64,000 nucleotides of DNA from Ceratopteris richardii (GCA_020310875.1 CM035406.1:88047664-88111663), one strand, 5' to 3'. Counted from the first letter of the stretch, positions 31,055-41,600 are shown. Numbers and translations: made by a program. The notes: generated by a model from the sequence alone, not told the origin.

Positions 31055-33802
31055 TCATTCTAAATCAAAATCACTTGCATCCTCAAATGCATCAGTGTTA
31101 GGTTCACATTCTTCTAAAATTGCATCGCACATGATTGGCTCTATCGTAAAAACTGATATGTCATAACCATCCTCGTCACAGTGGGGTGTCCATTGTTCTT
31201 CATTGATGGCTACATCCATGGTTGCTAGGATTTCTGCCCAACCATGGGGTTCAAACTCTTCGTCAGGGAAGACTACAGGTGCGTAGGCTGGATCTTGAAG
31301 GGTTTGTGGATGTTGTTCTGCACCTAAGGTCCTGGCTTCTAACCTTTCTTCCTCTTGTTTGGCTACTTTACACATCCATAAATGAGTATCCTCATGCAAC
31401 CAAGAAGGGTCTGATTCTAATGAGTGCACGGATTCCGTCTCGACTAGTGTCTTATGGATGGTATTCCATTGTATTGGGGGTACATCTCTATGTGAATAGT
31501 CTTTAAGATTGACTTTGGTAGTCACTCCTAAATGTTGCAAGTACAAAGAATTAGTTCCCCAATCTTGTACAATTTGCAACTGACACATGAATGGTCGTCC
31601 CAATATCATCTCATAAGCATGGTTTTTTGCAAAGTCACAAATGGCAAAGGTATGCTCAAATTCTATGCCACAAGTGGTGAGAGATATGCCTTCTAGTAAG
31701 CCTAATGGTTTTTCTATGTGTCCATCAGCCATTTGTAGCTTCATCCTGGTGGGTCTCAATGCTGGCTTACCCCAACGTTTCCATAAAGCGGTGGTAGCTA
31801 TGGCTACTCCGGCTCCTGAATCTAAGATGGCTTTCGTGGTGTAGCCCTGATGGGTTATCGGAAGATAAGTGTTACCTTCCTCTCCTTCGCTTACATCTCC
31901 AATCTTTTCTACGGGTATTTCTGGTACCTTCTTATGTGATCCTATTTGTGAGGGAGTAGTAGCAAGCTCAGGGAATTGATTTGCTACATGTTTCCACAAT
32001 TCTGGTTTTATCTTCAACAGCTCCTCTAGAGTGAGATTACATTGTACTTTGGTATTCTTGATCACTTCCGTGTTTCTAGGGATTACTGATTCTTCATTCC
32101 TCACTATTATCGTGGGTGCTCTCATACTAATAGACTTTGCTTCCCAAGGTCCTGTGAACTGAGGTAATTCTTGTAAAGAATTAGATCCAAATCTTGTGTT
32201 TTCACTCAGTTGTTCCTCCTCTACCTCATCGTAAATAGAGGGGATGTCTTGGGGAAATTGTTCCTGCAAGTCATCTATTTCTTGAATAGGAGGATGGGTC
32301 CCTTGTTCCTTTCTCCATTTCTCTTCTTGGATTTCTCTCAAAAATTCATGTGAATATTTATGTATGGAAGACAAATTGTCTTGACTTTCTGTATTGGGTA
32401 CTTGAGACAGGGATGGCGCATTCCTTTCCTGTGTCTCTGAGACAATAGGGTTCCTATGCTGATCCTTTTTCTCTTTGCTTTCAATCAAGTATTCTAGCCT
32501 CTCCATTAGTCCTTGAAAGTGTAGTTCCGATTTTGCCATGTTATTCCAATTAAGATATCTAGAGGCTTCGAACAAAGCTTGTGCTAGTTCTACCATCTTC
32601 ATGCAAAGTTTAGTTCTCTCAATTTCTAGATCAGCTCGAGGGTAGTTTTTGCTCATTTCAGCTACCTGAGGTCCCTCTTTTAATCTAGCCTGATATGCAC
32701 GAAACATCATGTCTAGATTTTCTGGTATGGGTTCCGCTAAAACTGATCCTGATTTTGGAGCTGGATTCTCTTGATTCAATTCCTGTGAAGTCAATTCTTG
32801 GATTTTGGCTCTAGATTCCTTCAAACTTCCTTCCAACTCACTTATTTTTTTACTCCATTTCCTCTTTATTCTTTCTCTAGAATCTTTCCAAGATTTTGTC
32901 TTTTTACTGCTAGATTCGGCAACTTCACTGGTTCCGGCTACTTTCTCTTGATTAAGCTGTTGGTTCTGTAAGAGCGCCTGGGCTCTTGTTATAGCTTGGA
33001 TAGGCACGTATGTAGGGTTGGATCCATCTGCGTTATTTACAATACCTATCACATTGATCGGTGTCACATTCGAAGCATTAACTGGATTTTTAGGACAATC
33101 TTTGATTATGTGCTCTTTGCCACAATCAGCACAAAAGCCTTGGATGTTATAGTATTGTGATTGCCCTGCTATCGGGGGATGTGGACAATCCTTTATGAAA
33201 TGATCTCCTTGGCACCTAAAGCATGGTCCTCTAGGGCCCTGTGGTCTTTGTTGTCTTATTTGGGGCCGTGGATTTGGGTTTGTGTACATCACATTAGCAT
33301 AGTCGGGCTCCCAATTAGGTTCCACTGGTGGACTATCGTAATGATATGTTTCTACATGTTCTGGTGACTCTCTGTAATATGCGGGTGGACTATCTACATG
33401 CGTAGAGTCAAAGCTGTTCGAATTCGGGTCACCCTCTGTGATCAAAGGTGAAGAAGGCACTAAAGCCCTACTTAGGTTCTCTTCTGCAGCAGCGTATTTG
33501 ACTGAGATGACATTCGCTGGTGGGGGTGGCTGCTGAGCTAAGACAGGTTGAGGTTTCTGTTGAGCCTGGTATGGGTAGTTCTGAGGAGGCCTATAGTAAT
33601 AAGGCTGAGCATTGAAATGGCCTTGATACCTACCTGGCTGCTGGTATGCTTGCGGGTAGTTCTGTCTCGGTTTGTTTGTTGTATGGGCAGTCCTGAGCCG
33701 TATGATTCGTGTATCTTCTTTCAATTGTACAGTATTGGCCACTAGGGTTGGCTTGTGGTTGTGGTGCATTGGGACACACATTTGCCATATGGTCACCACC
33801 AC
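31055..33802 (-). CDS. A gag tail with zinc knuckles and retropepsin
   Basis: Open minus-strand frame of 915 codons. It begins in a Pro/Gln/Tyr-rich stretch and carries two knuckles of the form CX2CX3HX4C (CFRCQGDHFIKDC and CADCGKEHIIKDC, 33.09-33.23 kb). A long charged region follows, and then the usual retropepsin at about 31.54-31.90 kb: AILDSGAGVAIATT with the catalytic Asp and EMILGRPF in the ILG position. The C-terminus is acidic. The protease would cleave the polyprotein. The matching region of Z (43289-47669) has the same order. Confidence 0.85.
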   Translation of the reverse strand: MVVTIWQMCVPMHHNHKPTLVANTVQLKEDTRIIRLRTAHTTNKPRQNYPQAYQQPGRYQGHFNAQPYYYRPPQNYPYQAQQKPQPVLAQQPPPPANVISVKYAAAEENLSRALVPSSPLITEGDPNSNSFDSTHVDSPPAYYRESPEHVETYHYDSPPVEPNWEPDYANVMYTNPNPRPQIRQQRPQGPRGPCFRCQGDHFIKDCPHPPIAGQSQYYNIQGFCADCGKEHIIKDCPKNPVNASNVTPINVIGIVNNADGSNPTYVPIQAITRAQALLQNQQLNQEKVAGTSEVAESSSKKTKSWKDSRERIKRKWSKKISELEGSLKESRAKIQELTSQELNQENPAPKSGSVLAEPIPENLDMMFRAYQARLKEGPQVAEMSKNYPRADLEIERTKLCMKMVELAQALFEASRYLNWNNMAKSELHFQGLMERLEYLIESKEKKDQHRNPIVSETQERNAPSLSQVPNTESQDNLSSIHKYSHEFLREIQEEKWRKEQGTHPPIQEIDDLQEQFPQDIPSIYDEVEEEQLSENTRFGSNSLQELPQFTGPWEAKSISMRAPTIIVRNEESVIPRNTEVIKNTKVQCNLTLEELLKIKPELWKHVANQFPELATTPSQIGSHKKVPEIPVEKIGDVSEGEEGNTYLPITHQGYTTKAILDSGAGVAIATTALWKRWGKPALRPTRMKLQMADGHIEKPLGLLEGISLTTCGIEFEHTFAICDFAKNHAYEMILGRPFMCQLQIVQDWGTNSLYLQHLGVTTKVNLKDYSHRDVPPIQWNTIHKTLVETESVHSLESDPSWLHEDTHLWMCKVAKQEEERLEARTLGAEQHPQTLQDPAYAPVVFPDEEFEPHGWAEILATMDVAINEEQWTPHCDEDGYDISVFTIEPIMCDAILEECEPNTDAFEDASDFDLE

Positions 33803-35489
33803 AGGTGTAACAACGCTTGTTCATTAGCACCCTAGGTTTACTAGAAACTCCTAGTTTCTGGGCCACTTTTTTTGCTAGGTCTTCTATTGAGCTAGACAAT
33901 TTTGTGGATGCTAGAGATGAACAGTCTGAGTCCTTATAGACTTTTGAGAGTTCCAACTCGTCTCCTAAGTTGTCCTCAATGTCTATACAAATTCTTATAC
34001 ATTGCTCTAGCGTTCTGGGTTCTTTTAGGTACACGTAGGAGCGTAGTTTAGAGCTCAACAAGCCATCTAAAAACAATGACACTTGCTTGGCTTGTGAGGG
34101 TAGCTCTTGCATTGGACATCGTTCAACATATTGTCTAAACCTACGTCCTGCCAGTCTAACTGTTTCTTGCGGGGTCTGTTTGAAGCTATGAATCAACGAA
34201 GACGTGTCATGTCTAATCCCACTTTTAGAGAATTCAGTGATGAATGACTCTAAAAAGTGATGGATGTCTCTAAATTGCCTTTGTTGCAATGGTTGGAACC
34301 AAGTTAAAGCTGTATTCTTTAACGTTAGTCCAAATGCATTATATTGCGTGAACATGTCTTCGACTTGTTCGGCTCTTAGTACTTGCTTGAATTCTACGAC
34401 ATGGTCATAGGGATCTCCTGTCCCATCAAAATAATTCTTCATGGATTTCACTAACTGAGTGGGTCTCAATATTCTTGCGTGTTCACGTGGTTTAGGTAGA
34501 GGAAAATCATCTCTACCACCTGGTATTCCATGATCTCTTTGTCTATCTGCTCTATTAGTGTCCGTGGTTGTTCTATCTCTCCCCATGGGATGAGTGAAGC
34601 TTACTTCGGGTCTCTCTTTATTTCTTTCTCTTTGATTTCCATGTGTTGATGATGTTCCTGCCCCTTGTTGACTTGTATTCATGTTCGTTCTAGATGGAGG
34701 GAATACCAATTCACCTCTCCATGTGTATGTGTTTTTAGCGTGGTCGGGTACCACAAAGACTCTTTCTGAAGTCTCATCCAGGTATACAACCTTTCCAGGT
34801 GTATCCGGGTCCTTGAACTCGTATATAGTGATGATACCTACCTCACTAAGTAGTTCTGTCTTGTATCTCCAAAAGGCTTCATCAGTTTCTTTATTTACAA
34901 ACAACTCTATGCTTCTGTTATCCTGAGGGATCCATTCTGGGATTAGTACTCGTGTCAGTACAGATTTCCCTCTAGGTGTTCTAGGCTCTTCTAATGGTTC
35001 TTTTCCTTGAGATTTAGCTTCCGTCTCTGGCTGAATCACGCCAAACTCGTTGGTATTGTTTGGCTGCGTACTTAATATGTACATTGTTCCTTCCTTGTCT
35101 ATGTATGCATCTCTCTCGAATTTCACCATTGGATGTTCCAATCCAATGGGTTGATCGGGGTTGTGCATTTGCACCACTTGCCTTCGCAAACCATCCTCAT
35201 AGATGTGAGCACCTAATCGGTTGGTTCGGAGAAACTCTAGTTGTGTTCTATAGGGTCCTTCAGGTTTTTCTAAATAGGCTACATTCGACCCTCCTTCTGG
35301 TTTTTCTGTGCTAAATGCCATTTCTGAATCACTAGTGTCTGAGCTCTCGTAGGGATAACTAGTGTTCAATTGTTGAGCCCACGATCGCGCAGTAGTTCTT
35401 ACACTTGCCTTTGATGATCTAAGGCTTCGCCGGTCTGACTTACCTATATGTTTGCCCGATCTAAGGTTCATTAATTTTGTTCCTTGCAC
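33630..35489 (-). CDS. A gag
   Basis: Open minus-strand frame of 619 codons. The N-terminus is basic (NLRSGKH). The central ~170 residues (about 340-510) form a Retrotrans_gag-type capsid region with the usual pattern (YFDGTGDPYDHV, ALTWFQPL, FITEFSKSG, LFLDGL). A knuckle CYTCGGDHMANVC with spacing CX2CX3HX4C follows, and then a wider variant CTIERRYTNHTAQDC. Gag forms the particle and binds RNA. The start follows a 1.9-kb leader. Confidence 0.88.
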   Translation of the reverse strand: MQGTKLMNLRSGKHIGKSDRRSLRSSKASVRTTARSWAQQLNTSYPYESSDTSDSEMAFSTEKPEGGSNVAYLEKPEGPYRTQLEFLRTNRLGAHIYEDGLRRQVVQMHNPDQPIGLEHPMVKFERDAYIDKEGTMYILSTQPNNTNEFGVIQPETEAKSQGKEPLEEPRTPRGKSVLTRVLIPEWIPQDNRSIELFVNKETDEAFWRYKTELLSEVGIITIYEFKDPDTPGKVVYLDETSERVFVVPDHAKNTYTWRGELVFPPSRTNMNTSQQGAGTSSTHGNQRERNKERPEVSFTHPMGRDRTTTDTNRADRQRDHGIPGGRDDFPLPKPREHARILRPTQLVKSMKNYFDGTGDPYDHVVEFKQVLRAEQVEDMFTQYNAFGLTLKNTALTWFQPLQQRQFRDIHHFLESFITEFSKSGIRHDTSSLIHSFKQTPQETVRLAGRRFRQYVERCPMQELPSQAKQVSLFLDGLLSSKLRSYVYLKEPRTLEQCIRICIDIEDNLGDELELSKVYKDSDCSSLASTKLSSSIEDLAKKVAQKLGVSSKPRVLMNKRCYTCGGDHMANVCPNAPQPQANPSGQYCTIERRYTNHTAQDCPYNKQTETELPASIPAAR

Positions 35490-37384
35490 ACTCAGTACAC
35501 GCTCAGATCGTCAATGATTCTTTGTTATTACTGTCTTGATTCTTTTTAGATTTCTTTAGATTCTTGTCTTAATGTATGCGTCAGGAATTCAACTTTCTGT
35601 GGTACTTTGAGTTCTCGTTCCGTCATACTTATGTTCTTTCCTTTAGGTTTTCGTGTCACACACCTTTACTTTAGTCTTGAACTTGATAAATTTAACTCTC
35701 TTGAACTTGAGGCGTTCCTATCGTCTTAATCCACAATGCTAACGTTTATCCTAAGCTAAGAATTGACTGAGGGGGTTGAGTAATCTTCCAACCTCGAGTC
35801 AGCTTTTCTGGTTGCTCTGATGCCCAAGAAGCCGCGCTTCCCAAGCTTTATGCCCTTCGCTGCCTTGCCTTGGTTGCCTTTGATTGCCCTTGCTAGACCT
35901 GGAAAAATCCAATATTAGACCAATTCTCAGTTGGATGATCAAGCACTTGAGTATATACACCTTTTAAGTCCCTTCCCTTTTGCCCAACTTTTCAATGTTT
36001 GCCCCCTGGCTTTCTAGTCCCAAACTAGGTCAACCTCAAAATAGATTGTCTAAAAATAGACGTATCCTTTAAGAAAAAAATAGTTGAGGTCACGTAGTAC
36101 TCGTAAAGAGCTTTCTAACGAGCTATTAAGCTCAAAAAACAGACTTCGGATGAAAAAGTTATGACCATTCAGGCCCTGGGGGGTAAAAACTGACAAACAG
36201 GTTTTTCTCCAAATATGAGCTAAGGGGTCTCCTATGAGTCTAATCACCCAAAAATTTCCCAAAAATAGCCCCAAAATTGGCCAAAAAATGAAACCCTAAA
36301 ATTTGCGATGGGGGTGCACAATCGCGATGGTCTGAGACAATCGCGATGGTCTGGGACCGTCGCGATGGCGTGAAAGTGGACAATCGCGATGGCGTGCAAA
36401 TGGACAATCGCGATGGCGTGAAAGTGGACAATCGCGATGGCGTGAAAGTGCACAATCGCGATGGCGTGAGTGTGAACCGTCGCGATGGCTCGATCAGGCG
36501 GACAATCGCGATGGCGTCAATCAACGGTCAACGTGAACAATCGCGATGGTCCAAAGTGAACCGTCGCGATGGTCACAGATGCGATGGCTTGAGCCAATCG
36601 CGATGGTCTGGGCGCGATGGCGTGAGCCAATCGCGATGGTCCAAAATTTCGGGTTGTCGCGATGGTGCAAGGGTGCGAGCCGTCGCGATGGTCCAACTTG
36701 CCACGTGGCATCGTCGGGGCGATGGCGTGAGCCAATCGCGATGGTGTGGGGTCAACCGAACAATCGTGATGGTCCGCGAACCGTCGCGATGGTCCAAATG
36801 AACCGTCGCGATGGCGTGAGACCGTCGCGATGGTCCGGCCGAGCCGTCGCGATGGCGTGAGCCTATCGCGATGGTGTGACACAATCGCGATGGTCTGAGA
36901 CCGTCGCGATGGTCCACCAAAATGCAATTTTTTGAGATGCAGCTATGGATTCCTATACACGCAGGGGTCGCCTACACGGTGGTGAACTCGCCTTCCTCAA
37001 AATCCGAACTTTGCACACCATCGCGATGGTCTGACACAGTCGGAAATTTCTGACAGAAACTGAAAATTTTACCTTTTCCAAGCTTTCCTGATGCACTGGA
37101 GCTCTGTACCTGCAAGAAAACTCAATAAAACAAAAGTACACACAAGCACAAAAGCTCTCTCTCACTCTCTCGCATGCACAAATGAGGGGAAATGAGGAGA
37201 ATGGGTGGATATGGTGAATTTTTTGATTTTTTTGGAGATGAAGATGATGATGCGGTGATGAAGATGGAGTTTGGGGGAGGTGAAAAACAACAAAAACTAA
37301 GTAAAAACAACAACAAAAACTGAAATTTTTACCTTCCAACGCCACTTCTTGCTATACTTTTACCATCACACATTCGTCCTAGAC
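35490..37384 (-). other. A leader between primer site and gag
   Basis: 1.9 kb with no convincing gene. From the primer side it contains a GA-rich tract on the minus strand (about 37145-37175), an AT-rich part, the palindromic array (36305-36915) and an AT-rich segment up to gag. Element Z has a leader of matching size and order. Confidence 0.75.
36305..36915. repeat. Palindromic TCGCGATGG array in A leader
   Basis: About two dozen copies of TCGCGATGG, most preceded by CAA or CCG, spaced about 15-35 bp apart, with one more copy near 37020. The core ATCGCGAT/TCGCGA is self-complementary. A few units are degenerate (GTCGGGGCGATGG, CAATCGTGATGG). Spacers between units vary and are short. Confidence 0.93.
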
Positions 37385-37406
37385 TCGATCCCCGGCAACG
37401 GCGCCA
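37385..37406 (-). promoter_or_regulatory. Primer-binding site of A (tRNA-Asp)
   Basis: On the minus strand it begins TGGCGCCGTTGCCGGGGATC, seven bases after the LTR end. The plus strand matches the 3' end of plant tRNA-Asp(GTC) including CCA over about 22 bases, from memory of that tRNA. tRNA-Asp priming is known in the Tat/Athila side of plant Gypsy elements. Confidence 0.85.
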
Positions 37407-37413
37407 AATTTGG

Positions 37414-38063
37414 TGTCGCTCTAGCACAATGGTGAGAACCACGTTAAGAAGCTTCACCTCCTTAATTGTCAATCCGCGAAAGAGATAGGAGTGATATGAA
37501 GATCGTGAATGTGAGATGAAGTGAGAGTGAAGGTGAGAAGCATAGAAATGCACACACACATACACACACACTACGAAGAGACAAGCAAGACACAATGGAA
37601 GGTGGGAAATTAGCTCTATTACTCAAGAACACTATTACAAGCTCAAAAGAACTCTAAGCTCACACTAACCAACACTAACCAACCTCAAAAATGAGCTCTC
37701 TAGCTCTTTTTATAGTTTCTAGACTAGTTTTGACCGGTTTCACATCTAGTGATCGGCATAGTTAAAAATTAGGTCCTAGATGCTATTTGGAAGGGTAAAC
37801 GGTATCTAAAAATAACGAAAATTGGTACGCCCATTCTACCTAAGCTCCTCAAGCTCGAGGACTCCTCGGCTTGCACAAAATGGAGCTATGGATTACCAAA
37901 TGGGGTTTTCTATGTTACATATGTTACAATTAGTGATAAAAATCACTGTTGAATGTTTTGAAAAGTGATAAAAAACATATTTGTTTGAGAAATTGATCCG
38001 ACTGGCTCCCTGCTCCGTCGTTAAATGCTTCTGCGTCGTCTGTGTCTCTGGCTGCTTCCAACA
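37414..38063 (-). repeat. 5' LTR of element A (650 bp)
   Basis: Matches 3057-3706 over the full length with about 8 differences. Minus-strand TATAAAA lies at 37707-37714. The hairpin with AGTGAT/ATCACT arms is at 37932-37947. It is bordered on the right by GTAGC (38064-38068), the target duplication. Confidence 0.95.
37707..37714 (-). promoter_or_regulatory. TATA box of A 5' LTR
   Basis: TATAAAAA on the minus strand about 350 bp into the LTR, followed by GAGCTAGAGAGC. The same TATA plus downstream sequence is kept in Z's LTR (minus-strand TATAAATA at 49870-49877), which supports its role as the core promoter. Confidence 0.68.
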
Positions 38064-38068
38064 GTAGC

Positions 38069-38517
38069 ACAAAGGTACTATCACCTCCTTTAGCCCTGCT
38101 AAGGGTGATGGTACTGATAAAGTAGGAACAGCGCAGGAAATATGGCTTAGGTAAATGTGCCTTGAAATAGCCATCCAAGCCGGCTTTGATCCATACTGAT
38201 CGCATTACTTCTGCATTCTGATACTGCTCAAATTCGCGAGTAAAGAAATGATGTTGTCCCCATTTGCCATTAAACTCAAGTTCTGCCTCCCAAAAGTAGG
38301 TGCCATCTCCCAATGGCCGTGCGACATCACTGAACTAGTGTGCATGTTTCCCCACTTGAGAAGTGTGCCCCTGAGGCGGGTCCTGAATAGGAAGCACATG
38401 CACAGCTCTAAGTTCTTGAGGTCTCTCAGTGAGTTGCGGTTCCAGAAGGAGGGTTTCAATTTCCACTATCTGGGTGCTAGACCGTGCCTGGGAACTGGTG
38501 CCTCCGGTTTCTGCCAT
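38069..38517 (-). pseudogene. Z terminal gene, upstream part
   Basis: Minus-strand coding remains matching the N-terminal part of A's terminal gene (Z: HHFFTREFEQYQN, LPKPYFLRC; A: QFFSREFEGLQN, LPKPDFYRC). The start is placed at the ATG near 38517 that opens a short Ser/Thr/Gln-rich lead, as in A. Element A is inserted just after the conserved LPKPYF region; the rest of the gene is at 96-3047. Confidence 0.72.
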
Positions 38518-38716
38518 GTTACAGCTTGCTTGCTAGTTCTGTGAGAATATAGAAGCATGTGTTAACATTGTAAAGGACAAGGTAGAACAATTTTGTCCCT
38601 AGTACAACATTAACATGAGGTGAATGATGAGTTAGTCGATCAGTGAGTGCTCGATGAGTGTGTGTGTTGTTAGTTGTATGAGCTAAGTGAAAAGATGTAG
38701 CGTGAGAATGATGCAG

Positions 38717-39382
38717 TTAGTAGGTGGAGATGAATTTACAAATGGGGTTGGGGGGTTTGTTACACGCTTTGGGCTGCCAAACATATTGAATGGTTGTTGA
38801 TCTTGATTTTGTGGAGACTCTGGAGGGTTTTATAAGAGTGTCTGCTTGGAAGTGAGGCTTTCTAGGGACCCATTTACAAGTGAATCTACTTGTGCTCATG
38901 GGAGAATACGTGTTCATGCGTGATGTATAAGAATGGGTATTAGATGTTCGAGTGAGTGAACCATGTTGTACAGGTTGTGGCCTCGGTGTAGCTATTTGAG
39001 ACCGCAAGCAAGCCTTAGGCACCCAAATTTGTCTTGATTGTGGGCTAGCCTTCCTCGACTTCTTGGGTACCCAGATAGATGTCGCTTTCACAGAAGGACT
39101 TTTGGAGGACTTCTTATTAGTGTCATGTCGTTGATCACTAATAGGAAGTTGAGCCAGCTGTTGTGGCTTGACCGCAATAGGATGCTCGCTCTTCCATACC
39201 CACACTTGTTTTGGTGGTTGAGACACCGTGTGTCGTATTTTCTTTTGGCTTTGAGCATAGGTTGTCTGCTTCTTCTGCCTTTTATCTGTCTTTGGTTGCT
39301 GCATCCCGATGACCTTTGGGAAAGAAGGAAGTCCCCTTGCATCCTTGACTTCTGTGTTGCGATAATCATCCCTCTGCATCAC
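38717..39382 (-). pseudogene. Z IWVPK-repeat tail
   Basis: Basic, Ser/Gln/Pro-rich minus-strand coding region with five spaced tryptophan motifs: QVWVWK, SIWVPK, QIWVPK, KWVPR and VWQPK. It lies between the second protease and the terminal gene, as in A (14228-15100). The low-complexity sequence has diverged greatly between A and Z while the Trp motifs are retained, so the motif itself may be the functional part. Function unknown. Confidence 0.65.
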
Positions 39383-39477
39383 ATAGTTTTGGACAAGAAT
39401 AGCATGGTCATCTTCATGTGTACTCTTGGAAGGACCAGGAGCTTGTGCCTTTCCTAGATCCTTGAGTGCACCATTGC

Positions 39478-39900
39478 CTAATCAATTGTAATTCGACTCT
39501 GATTTACCCATACCTGAAGAAGTCCAGTTCTTAGGTTTAGGTTGACTGCATGATCATAGATCCAGTCTTGACCCAAGACAAGAGGTTCAGTGAGATCCTC
39601 ATCTTGACACACTAGTACAATAACTGTCACTAAAATGTCTTGAATGTAGAGGGGAAGTTCCACCTCGCCCATGCAAGGGGTTTCCACGCCTCCCAACCCT
39701 ATGAGGTATGCTTCCACAGGATTAACATTTAAGTTCAGTTCTCGACAGTAAGAAAGTTTAACAGCACTAGTGGCTTCACCTGAGTCAATCAAGACTCTTA
39801 CAGTCCTTGCACTCGTTCCCTGTCCTATCTCCAAGGTTACAAAAGGACGTCGGTCAACTATCCTCTGGGGGCTTACACTTGAGACTTCACACATAGCCAT
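39478..39900 (-). pseudogene. Z second retropepsin-like domain
   Basis: Minus-strand coding for a domain collinear with the one in A: LIDSG followed by ATSAV, a flap-like LGGVETPCMGEV, and LVLGQDWIYDH. It lies after integrase and is separate from the usual protease at about 44.1-44.37 kb. It is part of a broken element, so activity in this copy cannot be assumed; its value is as an independent sighting of the domain. Confidence 0.75.
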
Positions 39901-39906
39901 ATGATA

Positions 39907-41588
39907 TCATGGGTCTGCATAGTAGTCTGTCCTTGGCCGATCTCTACCCTGTCTTCTCAACTTCATTCTTCGGATGTGTTCCAACGCTTCTGCCAGAGCT
40001 TTCTCTCGAATTCGTTGTTCTTCTTCCTTGCGTTTCTTGGCAGTGTTGAGTCTATTTAGCATCTCTTCAGTCAGGGGTTCTTGATATAACTTGACTTTGC
40101 ATCCGCTTATGTAATTAAGGAGAATATCGCCTTCTAAAGTGGCTAGTTGTACTGCTCCACTAGTTGAAATCCTATTGATGATCATAGGTCCATAACCACG
40201 TTTTTCTAGCTTTCTCGCATGTTGTTTCAGGGTATACACCAAAACTAAGTCTCCAGCCTTTAGTCCTTTATCCTTAACATGGGCATCAAAGTACGCCTTC
40301 TGTCGTTTCTTAGCTGCATATATACCTGCGGCAGCCCTCAGTCTTGTTTCTCCTAATCGCTCAAGGTCAAAGATCCTAGAGGAGAGCTCATGGCCTGTCC
40401 ACTCATGTTCTTGTGCTACCTTAGTGTAGGTATCAGGAAGTCCAATGGTAGCACTGCATTTTGGCCAAACACCATCTAGAAGGGTGTGGCTTGGAGTACC
40501 GTTTTATAGGCAACTCGGTAAGCCCAAACAGCATGGTGTAGTTGTTTGTCCCAATCAGAGCGTTTATTATTCACTAATTTGGTGAGCACATTGCATAGAA
40601 TCTTGTTTGTGCTTTCGGCTTGCCCATTAGCTTGTGGGTGATAGGGGGCAGACTTCTTGTGTACAACCAAGAATTCTTGGAGCAGATTTTCAATAACTTC
40701 ATTCAAGAAGTGAGTCCCTCTATCACTTACTAGCTCTATGGGTAGCCCGTATCTAGTGAACACATTCTCAAATAAAAACTTTGCTGTCATTTGAGCATCG
40801 TTCTTTGTCGTAGCTTTTACTTCTACCCACTTCGTTAGATAGTATGTGGCAACAATGATGTATTCAGCATGTGAACCCTTAGCTGGGGGATTAATCGGAC
40901 CAACAAAGTATATTTCCCACTTAGAGAATGCACGTCCACCCATCATAGGTTTCAAAGGCATCTCATCTTTATGTATAGGATACTGAGTTCGCTGACAAAC
41001 ATCACATCTCTACACATAGGTATGTGCATCCATGTGAAGGGTAGGCCACCAAAGACCTGCAAATAGTATAGCCTTGATCACTCGATCTGGGCCAAAATGT
41101 CCTCCTGCTGCACCTTGGTGAGCAGTTTCCAAAATCTTAAGATACTCGCTCTCATGGACACATAATCTAAGGTAACCATCTTTACCACACTTGTATAAAT
41201 TATCACCAATAAGTGAGTAATCTAGGGCTTCTTGTTCCAAACTTCTTTGTCTCGTCAGGGTCATATCTTGAGGGAATGTTTTCGTTCTCAGGAAGGCTAC
41301 TAGAGGTTCACTCCAATCTGGCACTATGGTCACTTGATAAAGAGTGGCATGCTCCACGGGTGGTTTAGTGCAACAGATTGGGCATTCTTTACACATTTTA
41401 TGTACATCAGCTTCCATAGTAGGCCAGTGTACTCCAAATCTCCTTAGTGTCTGTAAAGTTCTCTGCCTCGAATGGTGTTGCTCTAATGCACCTACATGTG
41501 CTGATTGCGACCATTTTGCGTACTCGTCCTCTTCCACACAACAAGCCAATATCCCTTGATCTGTCTGTTTGTACATGCTTCCTGCCAT
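39907..41588 (-). pseudogene. Z integrase with two H2C2 modules
   Basis: Minus-strand integrase remains. The first zinc module (AHVGALEQHH...CKECPICC) lies at about 41.35-41.56 kb, a ~70-residue linker (SLEQEALDYSLIG) follows, and a second zinc module (AHQGAAGGH...AHTYV) lies at about 41.0-41.2 kb. Then come the core with SDRGTHF and NGQAEST, and the C-terminal region with KEGDLVLV-like and LYQEPLTEEM motifs. The double zinc module is shared with A and Y. Confidence 0.85.
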
Positions 41589-41600
41589 GATATGGTACTT

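Larger units (their letters stand above)
3057..38063 (-). mobile_element. Giant Gypsy element A with two nested guests
   Basis: LTR retrotransposon on the minus strand, bounded by 650-bp LTRs (TG...CA) and a GTAGC target duplication. It carries a tRNA-Asp primer site, a leader with a tandem palindrome array, gag, protease, RT, RNase H, integrase, a second protease-like domain, a terminal gene and a polypurine tract. Two guests interrupt it: a Copia array (16923-28710) in integrase and a gag-only element (4146-10384) in the terminal gene. Removing the guests leaves about 17 kb, which is large for a plant Gypsy element. I count about 8 differences between its LTRs (about 1.2%), so insertion was recent in geological terms. 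The copy is broken, with about five breaks besides the guests. Confidence 0.93.

Noticed and set aside
36305-36915. CRISPR-like look of the regularly spaced palindromic units (also 48655-49250)
   Set aside because: Units are too short, spacers are very short and irregular, there are no cas genes, and the setting is a plant retrotransposon leader.
37385-37406. Possible tRNA-Asp gene
   Set aside because: Only the 3' ~22 bases match and they sit next to an LTR end; this is a primer-binding site.
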